A DNA stretch of 64,000 nt, from the NCBI GenBank assembly GCA_020631935.1, contig JACKGP010000002.1, positions 209,936-273,935 of the forward strand, in the 5' to 3' direction. The stretch comes from Candidatus Nomurabacteria bacterium (GTDB lineage Bacteria; Patescibacteriota; Saccharimonadia; Saccharimonadales; Saccharimonadaceae). The translations under genes and the position numbers were made by a program. Below the pieces are notes generated by a model. That model was not told the DNA's origin. It saw nothing but the letters and a program-made list of their open reading frames with translations, and made no database searches. Positions 14,105 to 23,213 of this stretch are shown here, piece after piece. Every line of letters begins with the position of its first letter. The stretch's first letter is position 1.

Positions 14105-14345
14105 TGCGGAGCACGGCGGCTATGCCGCCACAGCGAAGCCCCGCCGCCTCTGCCAATGCTGGCAGTCGAACCACCAGAAAACACCCTTTTCAACTACAAA
14201 ATAAATCTCGGCGAGGGAAAATCAAAAAATAAGGCAAAGGGTTTTTCTGGTGGGGCGAGCGGGCGTTTCACGCCCGCAGGCGTCGGGGCTGAGCTTTAGC
14301 ACTTCGTGGTAAAATAGGTTCGAGCGGAAAGGTAGAAACATACCA
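14105..14345 (-). repeat. E2 inverted repeat B, right end (attR)
   Basis: Inverted copy of 11695-11935 ending in TACCA (14341-14345). The bases after it form a hairpin and T run that fit after the tRNA-Arg end, so this is the right junction. Confidence 0.92.
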
Positions 14346-14376
14346 AAAAGACAGCTGTCTGACAGCTGCCCTTTTT
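14346..14376 (+). terminator. Displaced terminator of tRNA-Arg
   Basis: CAGCTG-TCTGA-CAGCTG followed by CCCTTTTT, directly after the attR core. With E2 removed it would follow the tRNA CCA. Confidence 0.7.
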
Positions 14377-14394
14377 AATTTATAGATCCACTAT

Positions 14395-14904
14395 CTATCT
14401 TGTAAACTTTTCGTTTAGTATTTCGTAGTCATAAAGCTCGCTATCGCTAAACCAATGGTCAATCTCGCGGACTGCATCTTCTACGTCTCCAGACGCATGA
14501 ATGAGGTTAGGTATGCCCTTATTCTTTCCATCGGCATATTCAAAGCTCATGTGGCTAAAGTCTCCACGAATTGTACCTGGAGCTGACGACTTTGGTTCGG
14601 TTCCGCCAACCATCTTTCGCACCAATGCCACAGCGTCTACCCCCTCAAACACCATCGCGATTACAGGACCTTCACCCATCAATGATAGCGTAACGTCAAA
14701 TGCTTTTTCGCCACGTCGCGTAACCATGTGGCCGATGTCTTCGTAATGTTTATAGTAGTGATCGCGATCTGGCGCAATCATTTTTGTACCTATAATCTTT
14801 AGTCCAACTCGCTCAAAGCGAGTTAGTATCTCACCTACAAGACCGCGCTGCACTGTATCTGGCTTAAATAATACTAATGTCTGCTCAATATGAGGTTTTG
14901 TCAT
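14395..14904 (-). CDS. ndk: Nucleoside diphosphate kinase
   Basis: 169 residues, somewhat longer than the usual 140-150. Transfers phosphate between nucleoside triphosphates and diphosphates through a phosphohistidine. Visible are VLFKPDTVQRGLVGEIL at the N-terminus, the GTIRGDFS loop, and the active-site NLIHAS. AAGGAG stands seven bases before the ATG. Divergent from the Xer recombinase gene. An ordinary host gene just outside E2. Confidence 0.95.
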   Translation of the reverse strand: MTKPHIEQTLVLFKPDTVQRGLVGEILTRFERVGLKIIGTKMIAPDRDHYYKHYEDIGHMVTRRGEKAFDVTLSLMGEGPVIAMVFEGVDAVALVRKMVGGTEPKSSAPGTIRGDFSHMSFEYADGKNKGIPNLIHASGDVEDAVREIDHWFSDSELYDYEILNEKFTR

Positions 14905-14963
14905 ATTTCTCCTTTTTTACTAAAACTATTGTATCAGATATATGGTCAGTCATGTTAACAGGA

Positions 14964-14969
14964 TATAAT
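14964..14969 (+). promoter_or_regulatory. -10 box of the leaderless xer gene
   Basis: TATAAT lies exactly six bases before the ATG at 14976, so transcription should start at or next to the start codon. No convincing -35 is seen. Confidence 0.6.
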
Positions 14970-14975
14970 GGTAAT

Positions 14976-15884
14976 ATGTTTACCTCGGAACTAATACTGG
15001 ATTTCATAGAATCACTAGAGGTTGAGGGTGGTAGATCTAGCAAAACCGCCGAAAACTACAAGCTATATTTAGAGCGCTTTGTTGAATATACAGAAGATAT
15101 AAAAGTTGAAAAAATAACTACAGAAACAATCAGAAAGTATCGTCTATGGCTAAATCGTTATGAGAACGACAACGGTGATGGCTTGACAACACTAACTCAA
15201 AGCTACCATCTTATAGCTTTGCGCGGATTCCTTCGCTACCTATCCGAACGAAACATAACTAGCCTTGCGCCAGATAAAATCCGCCTACCCAAAACAACCC
15301 GAAAACAGGTCACATTCCTACATTACGAGGAAATTCAACAACTACTAGATGCCATCAATCTATCCAAGGAAGAGGGCTTGCGTGATCGGGCCATCATAGA
15401 GCTACTGTTTTCTAGTGGGCTGCGCGTATCAGAGCTAACAAACTTAAATCGCGGACACGTAAACACATCTAGGCGTGAGTTCATGGTGCGCGGTAAGGGT
15501 CAGAAAGATCGACCAGTTTTCGTTAGCAATTCTGCTGCAGAGCATGTCGAAAATTATCTAAAGGCCAGACTGGACAACCTCCCTCCCCTATTTTTAAGTT
15601 ATAGCCGAAATAATATATCTAGCACCAGTGGCGACTACCGACGACTTGGACCGCGCAGTGTTCAGCGCATGATTAGTAAATATGCTCGTCTCGCTGGCAT
15701 AACTAAACATGTCAGCCCACACACCTTGCGTCATAGTTTTGCGACGGATTTGCTTATGAATGGCGCCGACTTGCGCAGCGTTCAATCAATGCTAGGCCAT
15801 AGTAATATCTCTACAACTCAGGTATACACGCATGTTACAGATGAACACCTACGTGATGTACACGAAAGATTTCATAGTAACTAA
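14976..15884 (+). CDS. xerD: Tyrosine recombinase, XerC/XerD type
   Basis: 302 residues. N-terminal SAM-like DNA-binding domain and C-terminal catalytic domain. Arg in SSGLRVSEL, Lys in VRGKGQKDRP, HTLRHSFATDLLM, GHSNISTTQVYTHV with the tyrosine nucleophile. Length and motifs fit the chromosome-dimer resolving recombinases acting at dif rather than a phage integrase. Start taken at 14976 because of the -10 box six bases upstream; longer upstream starts would lie inside the promoter. Whether it is the XerC or XerD partner, or a single Xer, cannot be told. Confidence 0.88.
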   Translation: MFTSELILDFIESLEVEGGRSSKTAENYKLYLERFVEYTEDIKVEKITTETIRKYRLWLNRYENDNGDGLTTLTQSYHLIALRGFLRYLSERNITSLAPDKIRLPKTTRKQVTFLHYEEIQQLLDAINLSKEEGLRDRAIIELLFSSGLRVSELTNLNRGHVNTSRREFMVRGKGQKDRPVFVSNSAAEHVENYLKARLDNLPPLFLSYSRNNISSTSGDYRRLGPRSVQRMISKYARLAGITKHVSPHTLRHSFATDLLMNGADLRSVQSMLGHSNISTTQVYTHVTDEHLRDVHERFHSN

Positions 15885-15901
15885 GTCAGCGATGTCTACG
15901 G

Positions 15902-17113
15902 TTAAGGTTCACACTCGGGGTTGTTCCTGTAATCGTTGGCATTGTCAGAAACCGAGAAATCCTTGCACAAATCACCATTAACATCAATGGTTGCCAATGG
16001 ATAATTGCCAGCTGAGAGGTCGATTCTAGCTTCAACTCTCCTAAACATATCGTTAGCCCTGCCCGTAACATCTACAGCCGGAGCAACGACGCTAATAGGT
16101 TTGCCAGTAGAATCAATGGCTTCTATCATATAGTCAGTGTCGCCATAGATTGCACCCAGTTGTAGATATAGTTTTTTCAAATTTTCTTTTTTTGGAATAA
16201 TAGTAACCGAGCAAGCAAACCCGCCCCCCTCGTAGCTATCTTCACTGCAATGAGAGGGTATTGAATTTTTTCTAGAAGCCTCACGAAGTGTCCTTATGTC
16301 CTCCGCGGAAGCATGGATGTCGACGGGCAATGCCGTCTCTGAAGGATACAAAAATAACGTACTAGTACTATTACTATTTCCAGGAGATGTATCAAAATTG
16401 AAGTCATCTGCACTTATGCTACTGCCGTGTTGGATTATTTGCGTGCGCAACATCGGTGGAGTTCGACTACTGTCCTCAGACCACGGCTCGCCACTACCCC
16501 CTCCCATAGGAAGCTCACCTACTGGATTAGATGGGAATTTAAAGCTACTACTTCCATCTAGGCTATCGGCTTTTTTCTTAAACCAGCTAATCTTTAGTTT
16601 TCTGATGTCGCTACCCGCTGCCCCAGAGTCTACGACGATTAGCTTTGACGTGCCGCTATTAACCGAGCCTAATATTTCTTTGGATGTATACCTAACGGTC
16701 GCACAGGTGTATGCCTGATCCATACTGTTGCCACTTTGGTCTGTCGGATTTAAGCGAATTTTTACCTCCTCCGTGGTGTTGCTGTGGAGTCCGCGACTAA
16801 CAGCTGTGCACTTACCTCCGTCGTCTTCAACAGCAGACTCTATTCTTACACATTCACCTACTTCGGGGGCTGGAGTAGGACTAGTTGACCTCTTGCAATC
16901 ATTATATTTTAGGAGTAGGCGCTTTGCATCCTCCACGCCAGCTAGAGCTGAGTCATAGGCACTAGCAGATAAGTCCGTGTCCATAGTTTGTTGTTGATTT
17001 CGTAACATAACACTCACAAAACTGGCCGAAACTATAAGCACCAATAGCGCACTGAAAATTACTACGAATATCGAGACTCCGCCCCTTTTAAACAAATTAT
17101 TCCTTTTTAGCAT
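15902..17113 (-). CDS. Pilus-locus protein with N-terminal membrane helix (PilX-like)
   Basis: 403 residues. A basic start (MLKRNNLFKRGGVSIFVVIF) leads into a single hydrophobic segment (about residues 13-35), then a long extracytoplasmic part. DSALAGVEDAKRLLLKYND just after the helix resembles PilX/minor-pilin assembly proteins, which have a helix without the usual prepilin glutamate. It is the last gene of a run of four pilin-like genes, 15 bases after the previous one, so it probably joins the pilus-initiating minor pilin complex. Sequence is too divergent to name firmly. Confidence 0.65.
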   Translation of the reverse strand: MLKRNNLFKRGGVSIFVVIFSALLVLIVSASFVSVMLRNQQQTMDTDLSASAYDSALAGVEDAKRLLLKYNDCKRSTSPTPAPEVGECVRIESAVEDDGGKCTAVSRGLHSNTTEEVKIRLNPTDQSGNSMDQAYTCATVRYTSKEILGSVNSGTSKLIVVDSGAAGSDIRKLKISWFKKKADSLDGSSSFKFPSNPVGELPMGGGSGEPWSEDSSRTPPMLRTQIIQHGSSISADDFNFDTSPGNSNSTSTLFLYPSETALPVDIHASAEDIRTLREASRKNSIPSHCSEDSYEGGGFACSVTIIPKKENLKKLYLQLGAIYGDTDYMIEAIDSTGKPISVVAPAVDVTGRANDMFRRVEARIDLSAGNYPLATIDVNGDLCKDFSVSDNANDYRNNPECEP

Positions 17114-17128
17114 CCTATATACTCTCTA

Positions 17129-17869
17129 TTACCCATTACCTGTTCTAATTATAACCTTAAAATCATTCACTGCACAGTATTCTCCGCCAGACTGGTTATC
17201 GCTAGGGGGCTTGCAGCGCCCAGTGCTATCGTCTATTTCACTAGACCTTCCTGTGCCAATCCTGAAATTAACCGTCAAAAGACTTACATCCGGGTCTCCT
17301 TCAAGATTCATGACACCTGAAGTGTTTACCTCAAAGCTCATTGGCGCCAGACCACGGTCACCCCCGCCTAGTACCTCTGTCATCTTTATGCCCGTATGTG
17401 CGTCTTTATACTGACTTAGTATATTGTTGTAGGTTAATATTCCGTGTCCGCCAGTCGGACATAAAACCCCACCCTGATCTCTTAGTTTTCCAACGCGCGG
17501 AATTACTTCATCATATACCAACGCATTACTTGTTGCATTACCTGACCCAGCGGACTCTGCAGCCTCTATACTTTTTACTGTATTTATAAGATAGCTGTAG
17601 CTACCTGTGCAAATTACCTTACTACCGCCACTACCGTCCAGTGACTTTGTTTTAAGTTCTGATAGTTTAGCGGCTCCAAGCGTACGCTTTAAATCTGTAA
17701 TCAGCTCTGAACCAGACTGATTAAGGTCTTTCATAGTGATCCCTCGACTGTATAAGTTGCCAACATGGATGGTTAGCGTAGCTATGGCAAGCAGTAGCAT
17801 TGATACAAATGCCATTGCAAGCATTAGCTCTACTATAGTAAACCCTCTTGATCCACTACTATTTGACAT
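17129..17869 (-). CDS. Minor pilin (type IV prepilin)
   Basis: 246 residues. Classic prepilin N-terminus: short leader MSNSSGSRG, cleavage after Gly, FTIVELMLAMAFVSMLLLAI with Glu at +5, then a globular domain with several cysteines (VICTG, VLCPTGG, RCKPP, EYCAV). Overlaps the preceding minor pilin gene by 11 bases. Processed by the PilD at 19285-20193. PilW-like by position. Confidence 0.85.
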   Translation of the reverse strand: MSNSSGSRGFTIVELMLAMAFVSMLLLAIATLTIHVGNLYSRGITMKDLNQSGSELITDLKRTLGAAKLSELKTKSLDGSGGSKVICTGSYSYLINTVKSIEAAESAGSGNATSNALVYDEVIPRVGKLRDQGGVLCPTGGHGILTYNNILSQYKDAHTGIKMTEVLGGGDRGLAPMSFEVNTSGVMNLEGDPDVSLLTVNFRIGTGRSSEIDDSTGRCKPPSDNQSGGEYCAVNDFKVIIRTGNG

Positions 17870-18506
17870 GTAGCCTCACTATTGTGCCAATTGTACGTGG
17901 CTGGCTACTGTATGCAGACGACCAGCATGCCCTAATGTGAAAATCCACCACAGGCTTTATCTCAGAACTACCGCTAGCTGTTACACTCCTACTTTTTACA
18001 CCCTCTATCCAAAGCCCGTGAGCAGTCGGTTGCGCCGTTGGTGCTGGATAGCTTAACTGAGAATAGGGCGGTACACCAGACCCAGCTTCAGACATGGGCT
18101 TGATTGAGCCCGATGGTATAAGCTTGCCATTTATTGGGTTAACCGCAAAAGCCTTTTGCGGAATCTCTGTTATGCAGGTAGGTTTGCCGAACTCAGACGC
18201 GGTGCCATCAGTTATAACGTTATCGTCTTTAATGATATCCATAAACTTATTAGCCAACGTTCCGGCTGCCAGATTCGGGCTGGACTCAGCCATGTAGGCA
18301 TGGTGTAGAAATCGTAGCGTCTCGGCCTGAGCATCTATCTCATTTCGTACCAAAGTTGATTCCAATGCATCCTGCGCCATAGATATACTTCTGTTCATTA
18401 CAGCTAAAGCGCCCACGGCTATCATAGAGAATATACTAAGTGCCATCATTACCTCTATTATGGTATCGCCTCTGCGACCCACACTGCTTCCTACTATTCG
18501 GAACAT
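17859..18506 (-). CDS. Minor pilin with unusual leader (PilV-like)
   Basis: 215 residues from the ATG at 18506, which has GAGGG upstream. The longer frame would place some 20 extra basic residues ahead. MFRIVGSSVGRRG is followed by DTIIEVMMALSIFSMIAVGA, a prepilin helix with Glu at +5 but Asp rather than Phe/Met at +1. Overlaps neighbours on both sides, so part of the minor-pilin operon. Cysteines near the end (THAC-type CITEI, RACW) may form disulfides. Confidence 0.78.
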   Translation of the reverse strand: MFRIVGSSVGRRGDTIIEVMMALSIFSMIAVGALAVMNRSISMAQDALESTLVRNEIDAQAETLRFLHHAYMAESSPNLAAGTLANKFMDIIKDDNVITDGTASEFGKPTCITEIPQKAFAVNPINGKLIPSGSIKPMSEAGSGVPPYSQLSYPAPTAQPTAHGLWIEGVKSRSVTASGSSEIKPVVDFHIRACWSSAYSSQPRTIGTIVRLHVK

Positions 18507-19252
18507 TTGCCGCCCTCTGGATCTGGGGTATCGACCTGACTTACGCCACCGGGCCCGTTTGACCATTTAGCTATCATTACAGCTCGTTCGGGCGAAGTAG
18601 TCCAGCCGCTCCTGTCAATACAGATATATCGATCCTTTTGATTTGTATCGATTGCATCAAGTCCGGCAGTAAATAAATTCAGTCCCGCTGCCATGCCTGG
18701 GTTACTCAAATCTTCACGAATTACATAGCTATATACGTTACCGCTCCGTGGTGATCTTAATATTATGATTGACGCCTTTTTCTTGCTTCCGGCCAGTTTA
18801 GTGTCCCACGGCAATGACTCTGTTCGTACGGTTCCCCAATCTATTACCGGTCGATGTGCCGAGATTATCTTAGCATCCGAGGATGAGCCATCTAGTGACA
18901 CAGCAGGATTGGGCTCTTTTCGACCCACTAGATTATAGCTCCTTATTTCTCCGCTAGTAGAGATTGCCATTAGCCTACCCATAATAACGCAATCGGCCGC
19001 ACCCCTGAGGGATGGATTACCCGAGTCATCCGGACATTTTTTACCATTCTCCCGATTGTTGAATATTTGAGTTGTGTTGACAAATTCTCGTTGAACCAAG
19101 CTCTGAAAGGTATTTACGGCATCCTTATATCGCTGATTATTTATACCCAACGTTGCAGTAGCCATGATTCCCACAGCTAGCAAGCCACTAATTGCGAGGA
19201 ACATCATCACCTCTACAATAGTAAACCCACGCCGTCCTCTGAAACTACCCAT
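18494..19252 (-). CDS. Minor pilin (FimT/GspH-like position)
   Basis: 252 residues: MGSFRGRRG leader, then FTIVEVMMFLAISGLLAVGI with Glu at +5, then a large globular domain with four cysteines. First gene of the minor-pilin cluster. TATAAT preceded by TGC lies eight bases upstream of the ATG, so the mRNA is probably leaderless. The four following genes overlap or nearly touch, consistent with one transcript. Confidence 0.83.
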   Translation of the reverse strand: MGSFRGRRGFTIVEVMMFLAISGLLAVGIMATATLGINNQRYKDAVNTFQSLVQREFVNTTQIFNNRENGKKCPDDSGNPSLRGAADCVIMGRLMAISTSGEIRSYNLVGRKEPNPAVSLDGSSSDAKIISAHRPVIDWGTVRTESLPWDTKLAGSKKKASIIILRSPRSGNVYSYVIREDLSNPGMAAGLNLFTAGLDAIDTNQKDRYICIDRSGWTTSPERAVMIAKWSNGPGGVSQVDTPDPEGGKCSE

Positions 19253-19284
19253 TTGATGTAATTATAGCACAAGCGTAATCAACA

Positions 19285-20193
19285 CTAGGCTATAAAACTA
19301 GAAAGTCCGAGATACCAGTCTATTATCGACTCCCCCCAGAGTAGTGAAATGGCAAATCCCACAATCATTAATGGCCCGAAGGGCACGTGTGCCTTCATGG
19401 ATCTTTTTTTAGTGACTAGAGATGGAAATATAACCAGTATTCCAAGTAGGTTGGCAAGGAATAACGCCAGTAGCGACAGCTGCCAGTTGCCCAGCAATAG
19501 TCCAAGTGCCAAACCAAGCTCAACATCGCCAAAGCCAACCCAAGTACCTTCGTATCCAAAACGCCAGCGCGAGTACAGATACAGCGCTAAATATATGCCT
19601 GAAAATACCACAACAGACCAAAATATAGCAGAGATCGAATCAAAGCCGCCACCTGCTTGTAGCACTTTGGCTGCTGCTATGATCATAGACGCTACTATTA
19701 GCGGATACATGACTATACTCGGTATTAGTAGCCACTTTATGTCGTAGGCAAAGACTATCGCCATCAGTACAATAGCTATAGCCCAAAATACAAATAGCAT
19801 CATTTCGCCGCTAAGGATGGAGTTACTTCCCCACACTAATGCAAGCGTTGCAAACGATATCGCTACGCCCAGTTCTATAACTAGCTCAAACCAGCCGATT
19901 GGTTTTTTGCAGTAACGACATCTCCCGCCAGTACTAATCCAGCTTAGCAGTGGCAACAGATCGTACCATGAAAGTATATGACCACAGTGAAGACACCTGG
20001 AGCGATCAGTCTGCAGAGTAGTCTTCGCCAGTGGTATTAGCTGCTTTAACTCATTTTTTTCATGTTTTGTTAGCTTAATTCCCAGGCGTTTATCTTCGAC
20101 CAGCTGCCTTGCCCGAAGGCGCCACACCATAGCACCAGCAAAACTGCCAAAGGCCAAGCCAAGTAGTGCCATAGACGCTATCAGTATACTCAT
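19285..20193 (-). CDS. pilD: Prepilin peptidase/N-methyltransferase
   Basis: 302 residues, polytopic membrane enzyme that cleaves prepilin leaders and methylates the new N-terminus. The cytoplasmic loop carries two cysteine pairs (CLHCG and CRYCKK). Catalytic aspartates are placed in FAYDIKW and GFGDVELGLALG, as expected for the aspartic-protease family. Start at 20193 with TGC-TATAAT eight bases upstream, again leaderless. Sits between the pilin gene and the minor pilins it processes. Confidence 0.92.
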   Translation of the reverse strand: MSILIASMALLGLAFGSFAGAMVWRLRARQLVEDKRLGIKLTKHEKNELKQLIPLAKTTLQTDRSRCLHCGHILSWYDLLPLLSWISTGGRCRYCKKPIGWFELVIELGVAISFATLALVWGSNSILSGEMMLFVFWAIAIVLMAIVFAYDIKWLLIPSIVMYPLIVASMIIAAAKVLQAGGGFDSISAIFWSVVVFSGIYLALYLYSRWRFGYEGTWVGFGDVELGLALGLLLGNWQLSLLALFLANLLGILVIFPSLVTKKRSMKAHVPFGPLMIVGFAISLLWGESIIDWYLGLSSFIA

Positions 20194-20271
20194 ACTGTTT
20201 GATTATAGCAGCAAGAGCCTATGTATACGGTGCGATATATTTAACACTCACTGTTTAGCATGGCTATTGCA

Positions 20272-20309
20272 AAAAATAAAACAGTCATTGCGACTGTTTT
20301 ATTTTTTAT
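20272..20309. terminator. Bidirectional terminator after the pilin gene
   Basis: AAAATAAAACAGTC-ATTG-CGACTGTTTTATTTT: long A/T-flanked hairpin with a short GC core. It separates the strongly expressed pilin gene from pilD. Confidence 0.88.
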
Positions 20310-20320
20310 GGAGATAAAGA

Positions 20321-20800
20321 CTATAGATCCTGGCAGTATAGCTGCTTTTGAGATCCATTACCCTCTAGCGCAGTGACGACAACAACGCTCCGCGCTGTTC
20401 CAGCAACTACCGCGATATTCGCTGATCCTGGGGCGGGGGTTGCAGCTGGACACTTCGCCTTAATCTTCACCTTAACACCGTCAACGGTAGGTGTTATTCT
20501 ACCTGCACCCGCTCCACGTTCTACAGTAACTGATGTCACATCATACTGGTCTAGCCGGTCGATATATTTTTGTAACGCAGCACTACTTATACCGGTAAAT
20601 GACCCTCTGTTGTTAGATCGATACGTATTAACCGCTGCAGCCACTGTACTAACATCATTTTTTCGAGCCTGATCCCTTTGTCCACGCTGCAAGGCTGGCA
20701 GTGCTATAAACACCATTAGCATAATAAGTCCTGCGATCGCAAGAACTAATACAACCTCGATGATTGTAAAACCTTTTTCTTGTTTCTTTACTGTACCCAT
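20321..20800 (-). CDS. pilA: Major type IV pilin
   Basis: 159 residues from the ATG at 20800 (GGAAGGAA upstream; a longer frame starts 51 bases earlier without ribosome site). Leader MGTVKKQEKG, then FTIIEVVLVLAIAGLIMLMV with Glu at +5, then a small globular domain ending with one cysteine pair (KCPAA and LYCQDL), compatible with a D-loop disulfide. A separate promoter, a 60-70 base leader and a strong terminator set it apart as a highly expressed single gene, the expected pattern for the major subunit. Confidence 0.88.
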   Translation of the reverse strand: MGTVKKQEKGFTIIEVVLVLAIAGLIMLMVFIALPALQRGQRDQARKNDVSTVAAAVNTYRSNNRGSFTGISSAALQKYIDRLDQYDVTSVTVERGAGAGRITPTVDGVKVKIKAKCPAATPAPGSANIAVVAGTARSVVVVTALEGNGSQKQLYCQDL

Positions 20801-20868
20801 TTGTTCCTTCCACCTTTCTAAAGAACTGTTAATTGCTCGCTTCTGTTTCACCGAAACGACTTATGCTT

Positions 20869-20897
20869 ATATTACGACAGTGGCTCCTGAATGTCTA
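20869..20897 (-). promoter_or_regulatory. Promoter of the pilin gene
   Basis: Minus strand -35 TAGACA (20897-20892), 17 bp spacer, -10 TAATAT (20874-20869). The transcript has a leader of some 60 bases with a small GTTTC-GGT-GAAAC hairpin before the ribosome site. Confidence 0.75.
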
Positions 20898-20914
20898 TAG
20901 TCAATGCCAAAATT

Positions 20915-22126
20915 TTACATATTTATATTGTTGACCAGGCTATAAATCGGGAACAAGACAGCGCCCACCAATCCACCAGCTACGAGAGCCAATACCACCA
21001 TTAGTATCGGCTCGATGGCTGTAGATATAGCCTTAATTTCTTCATCAATTTCATCTTCATAAACCTGAGCAGCCTTGCCCATCATTTCGTCAATTTTACC
21101 CGATTGTTCACCAATTTTTATCATCTGTGGCACAAATGGCAATATGTAATCCTCTGGCTGCAGCGCAACCGATAGAGCCTTGCCTCCCTTTACCTTGCCT
21201 GCTGCACGGTCTATGCTAGCCGAAACTATAGTATTGTTAACAGACTGCGAGGTTATTTTTAACATATCTAGCATTGGCACACCTGTCTTTAGTAGAGTCT
21301 GACCGGTACGGGAGAATCTAGCCATATATAGCTTTCTAAATAATCTCCCAAACATAGGCATATTTAGCTTCATACTATCTTTAAACTTAATACCCGATTC
21401 TGTCTTGAGGAATTGTAGGAAGAAGTATACAGCTACACCAATACCTATAAGCACTAGCCACCAAAAAGCCGCAAAAAAGTTCGCTGCACCAACAAGTAAT
21501 TTGGTTAGCAGTGGCAAGGTCTGGTTTAGGTCATCGTATAGTTTTTCAACCTGAGGAACAACCGTTAGAAGCATGAAGGCGATTACACCCATTATTACTA
21601 CTAGGACAATCATCGGATACATCATAGCTCCTCTAATTTTGCTCATCATAGCAGCATCTTTTTCTTGCTGCTCGGCAATACGGCGCAAGGAATCATCTAG
21701 GGTTCCCGACGCCTCACCAGCAGCAATAAGTGCTAGAAATATACTATTAAACACATTATCATGCTTTCCAAAGGCTTCAGAAAGTGATTTTCCACCTTCT
21801 ACTGCCCCAATAATATCATCGATAATGTTGGCAAATCGTTTATTGCTAGTTTGCTCCCTTACGGTATGGAGGCTCTGCACTAAAGGTAAGCCAGCACCGA
21901 TTAGAGTAGCCAACTGCCTAGTGAACACTACCTTGTCTTTTAGGCCTATGCGCCCGCGAAGACGATCTAGTACGCTGTCGCTGCCGTCTAGCTCGCTAAT
22001 CTTCTGAGGCGCAAAACCCTGACTCATCAGAAGTTTTGCCGCAGCCCGCTCACTTTCAGCCTGAATAATCGACTTAACAACTTTGTTAGTCGAAAGATCT
22101 TTGGCTTCGTAATTAAACTGTTTCAC
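20915..22126 (-). CDS. pilC: Type IV pilus platform protein
   Basis: 403 residues, inner-membrane platform coupling the ATPases to pilin assembly. Two T2SF domains: the first with TRQLATLIGAGLPLVQSL and GEASGTLDDSLRR, the second with SRTGQTLLKTGVPMLDML and GEQSGKIDEMM. Three to four hydrophobic helices (about 170-190, 215-240 and the C-terminus). The GTG start overlaps the pilT stop (TAGTG), so translation is coupled. Confidence 0.93.
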   Translation of the reverse strand: MKQFNYEAKDLSTNKVVKSIIQAESERAAAKLLMSQGFAPQKISELDGSDSVLDRLRGRIGLKDKVVFTRQLATLIGAGLPLVQSLHTVREQTSNKRFANIIDDIIGAVEGGKSLSEAFGKHDNVFNSIFLALIAAGEASGTLDDSLRRIAEQQEKDAAMMSKIRGAMMYPMIVLVVIMGVIAFMLLTVVPQVEKLYDDLNQTLPLLTKLLVGAANFFAAFWWLVLIGIGVAVYFFLQFLKTESGIKFKDSMKLNMPMFGRLFRKLYMARFSRTGQTLLKTGVPMLDMLKITSQSVNNTIVSASIDRAAGKVKGGKALSVALQPEDYILPFVPQMIKIGEQSGKIDEMMGKAAQVYEDEIDEEIKAISTAIEPILMVVLALVAGGLVGAVLFPIYSLVNNINM

Positions 22127-23196
22127 TATCCTTTGACTAGCCTTTCAAACTCATTCACGTCTACCGCACACTGTCGCGCGTCGTCATAAGTAACCGTTCC
22201 ACTCTGGACTAAATTCACCAAAGTGCGGTCCATTGTTTGCATTCCTTGGTCAGCCCCAGTCTGGATAATAGCATCAAGCTGGTGAGACTTACCTTCGCGA
22301 ATAACATTTCGTACCGCAGAATTTGCCACTAGCACCTCTGCTGCGACAACGCGACCGCCACCAATGGCTGGCACTAGTCTTTGCGAGCAAATAGCCATCA
22401 ATATATTACTTAGCTGGGCGCGAATTTGTGGCTGTTGATGAGGCGGAAACACGTCAATCATACGATCGATTGATTGAGCTGCCGAGTTTGTGTGCAATGT
22501 AGCAAATACAAGGTGTCCGGTTTCGGCAATAGTAATGGCTGCCGATATAGTCTCGAGATCGCGCATTTCGCCAATCAACACTACATCTGGGTCTTGTCGA
22601 AGGCTAGAGCGAAGTGCAGCCGAGAAGCTATAGGTGTCATAGTGAACCTCTCTCTGAACAACCACTGAGCGCTTTGACTTATGTGTAAACTCAATCGGAT
22701 CTTCAATGGTTATAATGTGATGAGCCTTTTCACTATTTACCTTATCTACAAGCGCAGCTAGGGTGGTGGACTTTCCAGAGCCAGTCGGCCCGGTGACCAG
22801 AACAAGCCCTCTTGGATATTCGGCGAAGTTCATAACCACAGGTGGCATACCGAGTTCGGTGACCGTTTTTATCTCATTTGGAATTAAACGAAGCGCAGCC
22901 GCTAAATTGCCGCGTTCATGGAAGGCATTAACACGGAAACGGCCTAGCTCACCGAATGCAAAGCTAAAGTCAAACTCCTTGTCTTTTGATAAAATTTGCT
23001 GCTGATCTTCATCTAGAATGGCACCCACTAACATTTCTACCTTTGACACATCGAGGGTGTCGTAGCCCGGTATTGGCGCCAGCGCACCGTCAACTCGAAG
23101 CATCGGGGGTAATCCAACCTGTAGGTGTAGGTCACTCGCTCGTCGTTTTACCACCTCTTCGAGTAGTAATTCTATTCGTAAATTCTGATTTTCCAT
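22126..23196 (-). CDS. pilT: Pilus retraction ATPase
   Basis: 356 residues. Walker A GPTGSGKSTTLAAL, the aspartate box around ITIEDPIEF, Walker B with VLIGEMRDLET, the His box TLHTNSAAQSIDRM, and a C-terminal VRNVIREGKSHQLD resembling the AIRNLIRE retraction motif. Length and motifs fit PilT rather than PilB. Ribosome site GGTGGG. Lies between pilB and pilC, so the pilus is expected to retract, for twitching, host attachment or DNA uptake. Confidence 0.93.
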   Translation of the reverse strand: MENQNLRIELLLEEVVKRRASDLHLQVGLPPMLRVDGALAPIPGYDTLDVSKVEMLVGAILDEDQQQILSKDKEFDFSFAFGELGRFRVNAFHERGNLAAALRLIPNEIKTVTELGMPPVVMNFAEYPRGLVLVTGPTGSGKSTTLAALVDKVNSEKAHHIITIEDPIEFTHKSKRSVVVQREVHYDTYSFSAALRSSLRQDPDVVLIGEMRDLETISAAITIAETGHLVFATLHTNSAAQSIDRMIDVFPPHQQPQIRAQLSNILMAICSQRLVPAIGGGRVVAAEVLVANSAVRNVIREGKSHQLDAIIQTGADQGMQTMDRTLVNLVQSGTVTYDDARQCAVDVNEFERLVKG

Positions 23197-23213
23197 ATTT
23201 ACCCACCTTTTCC

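Larger units (their letters stand above)
9879..14345. mobile_element. E2: integrated serine-recombinase element at tRNA-Arg
   Basis: From the tRNA core TACCA (9879-9883) to a second TACCA at 14341-14345, which is followed by a terminator that fits the tRNA. Order: repeat A (9879-10013), recombinase, repeat A' (11564-11699), repeat B' (11695-11935), three cargo genes, repeat B (14105-14345). This is the same two-segment plan as E1, with an intact inverted attP-like junction in the middle. The B repeats are longer than in E1 and partly homologous to them. Cargo and target tRNA are different, so this is a family of elements rather than one duplication. Confidence 0.88.

Noticed and set aside
14877..14975. 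Upstream extension of the xer gene
   Set aside because: The extra frame would begin inside ndk and cross the -10 box six bases before 14976, so it is unlikely to be translated.
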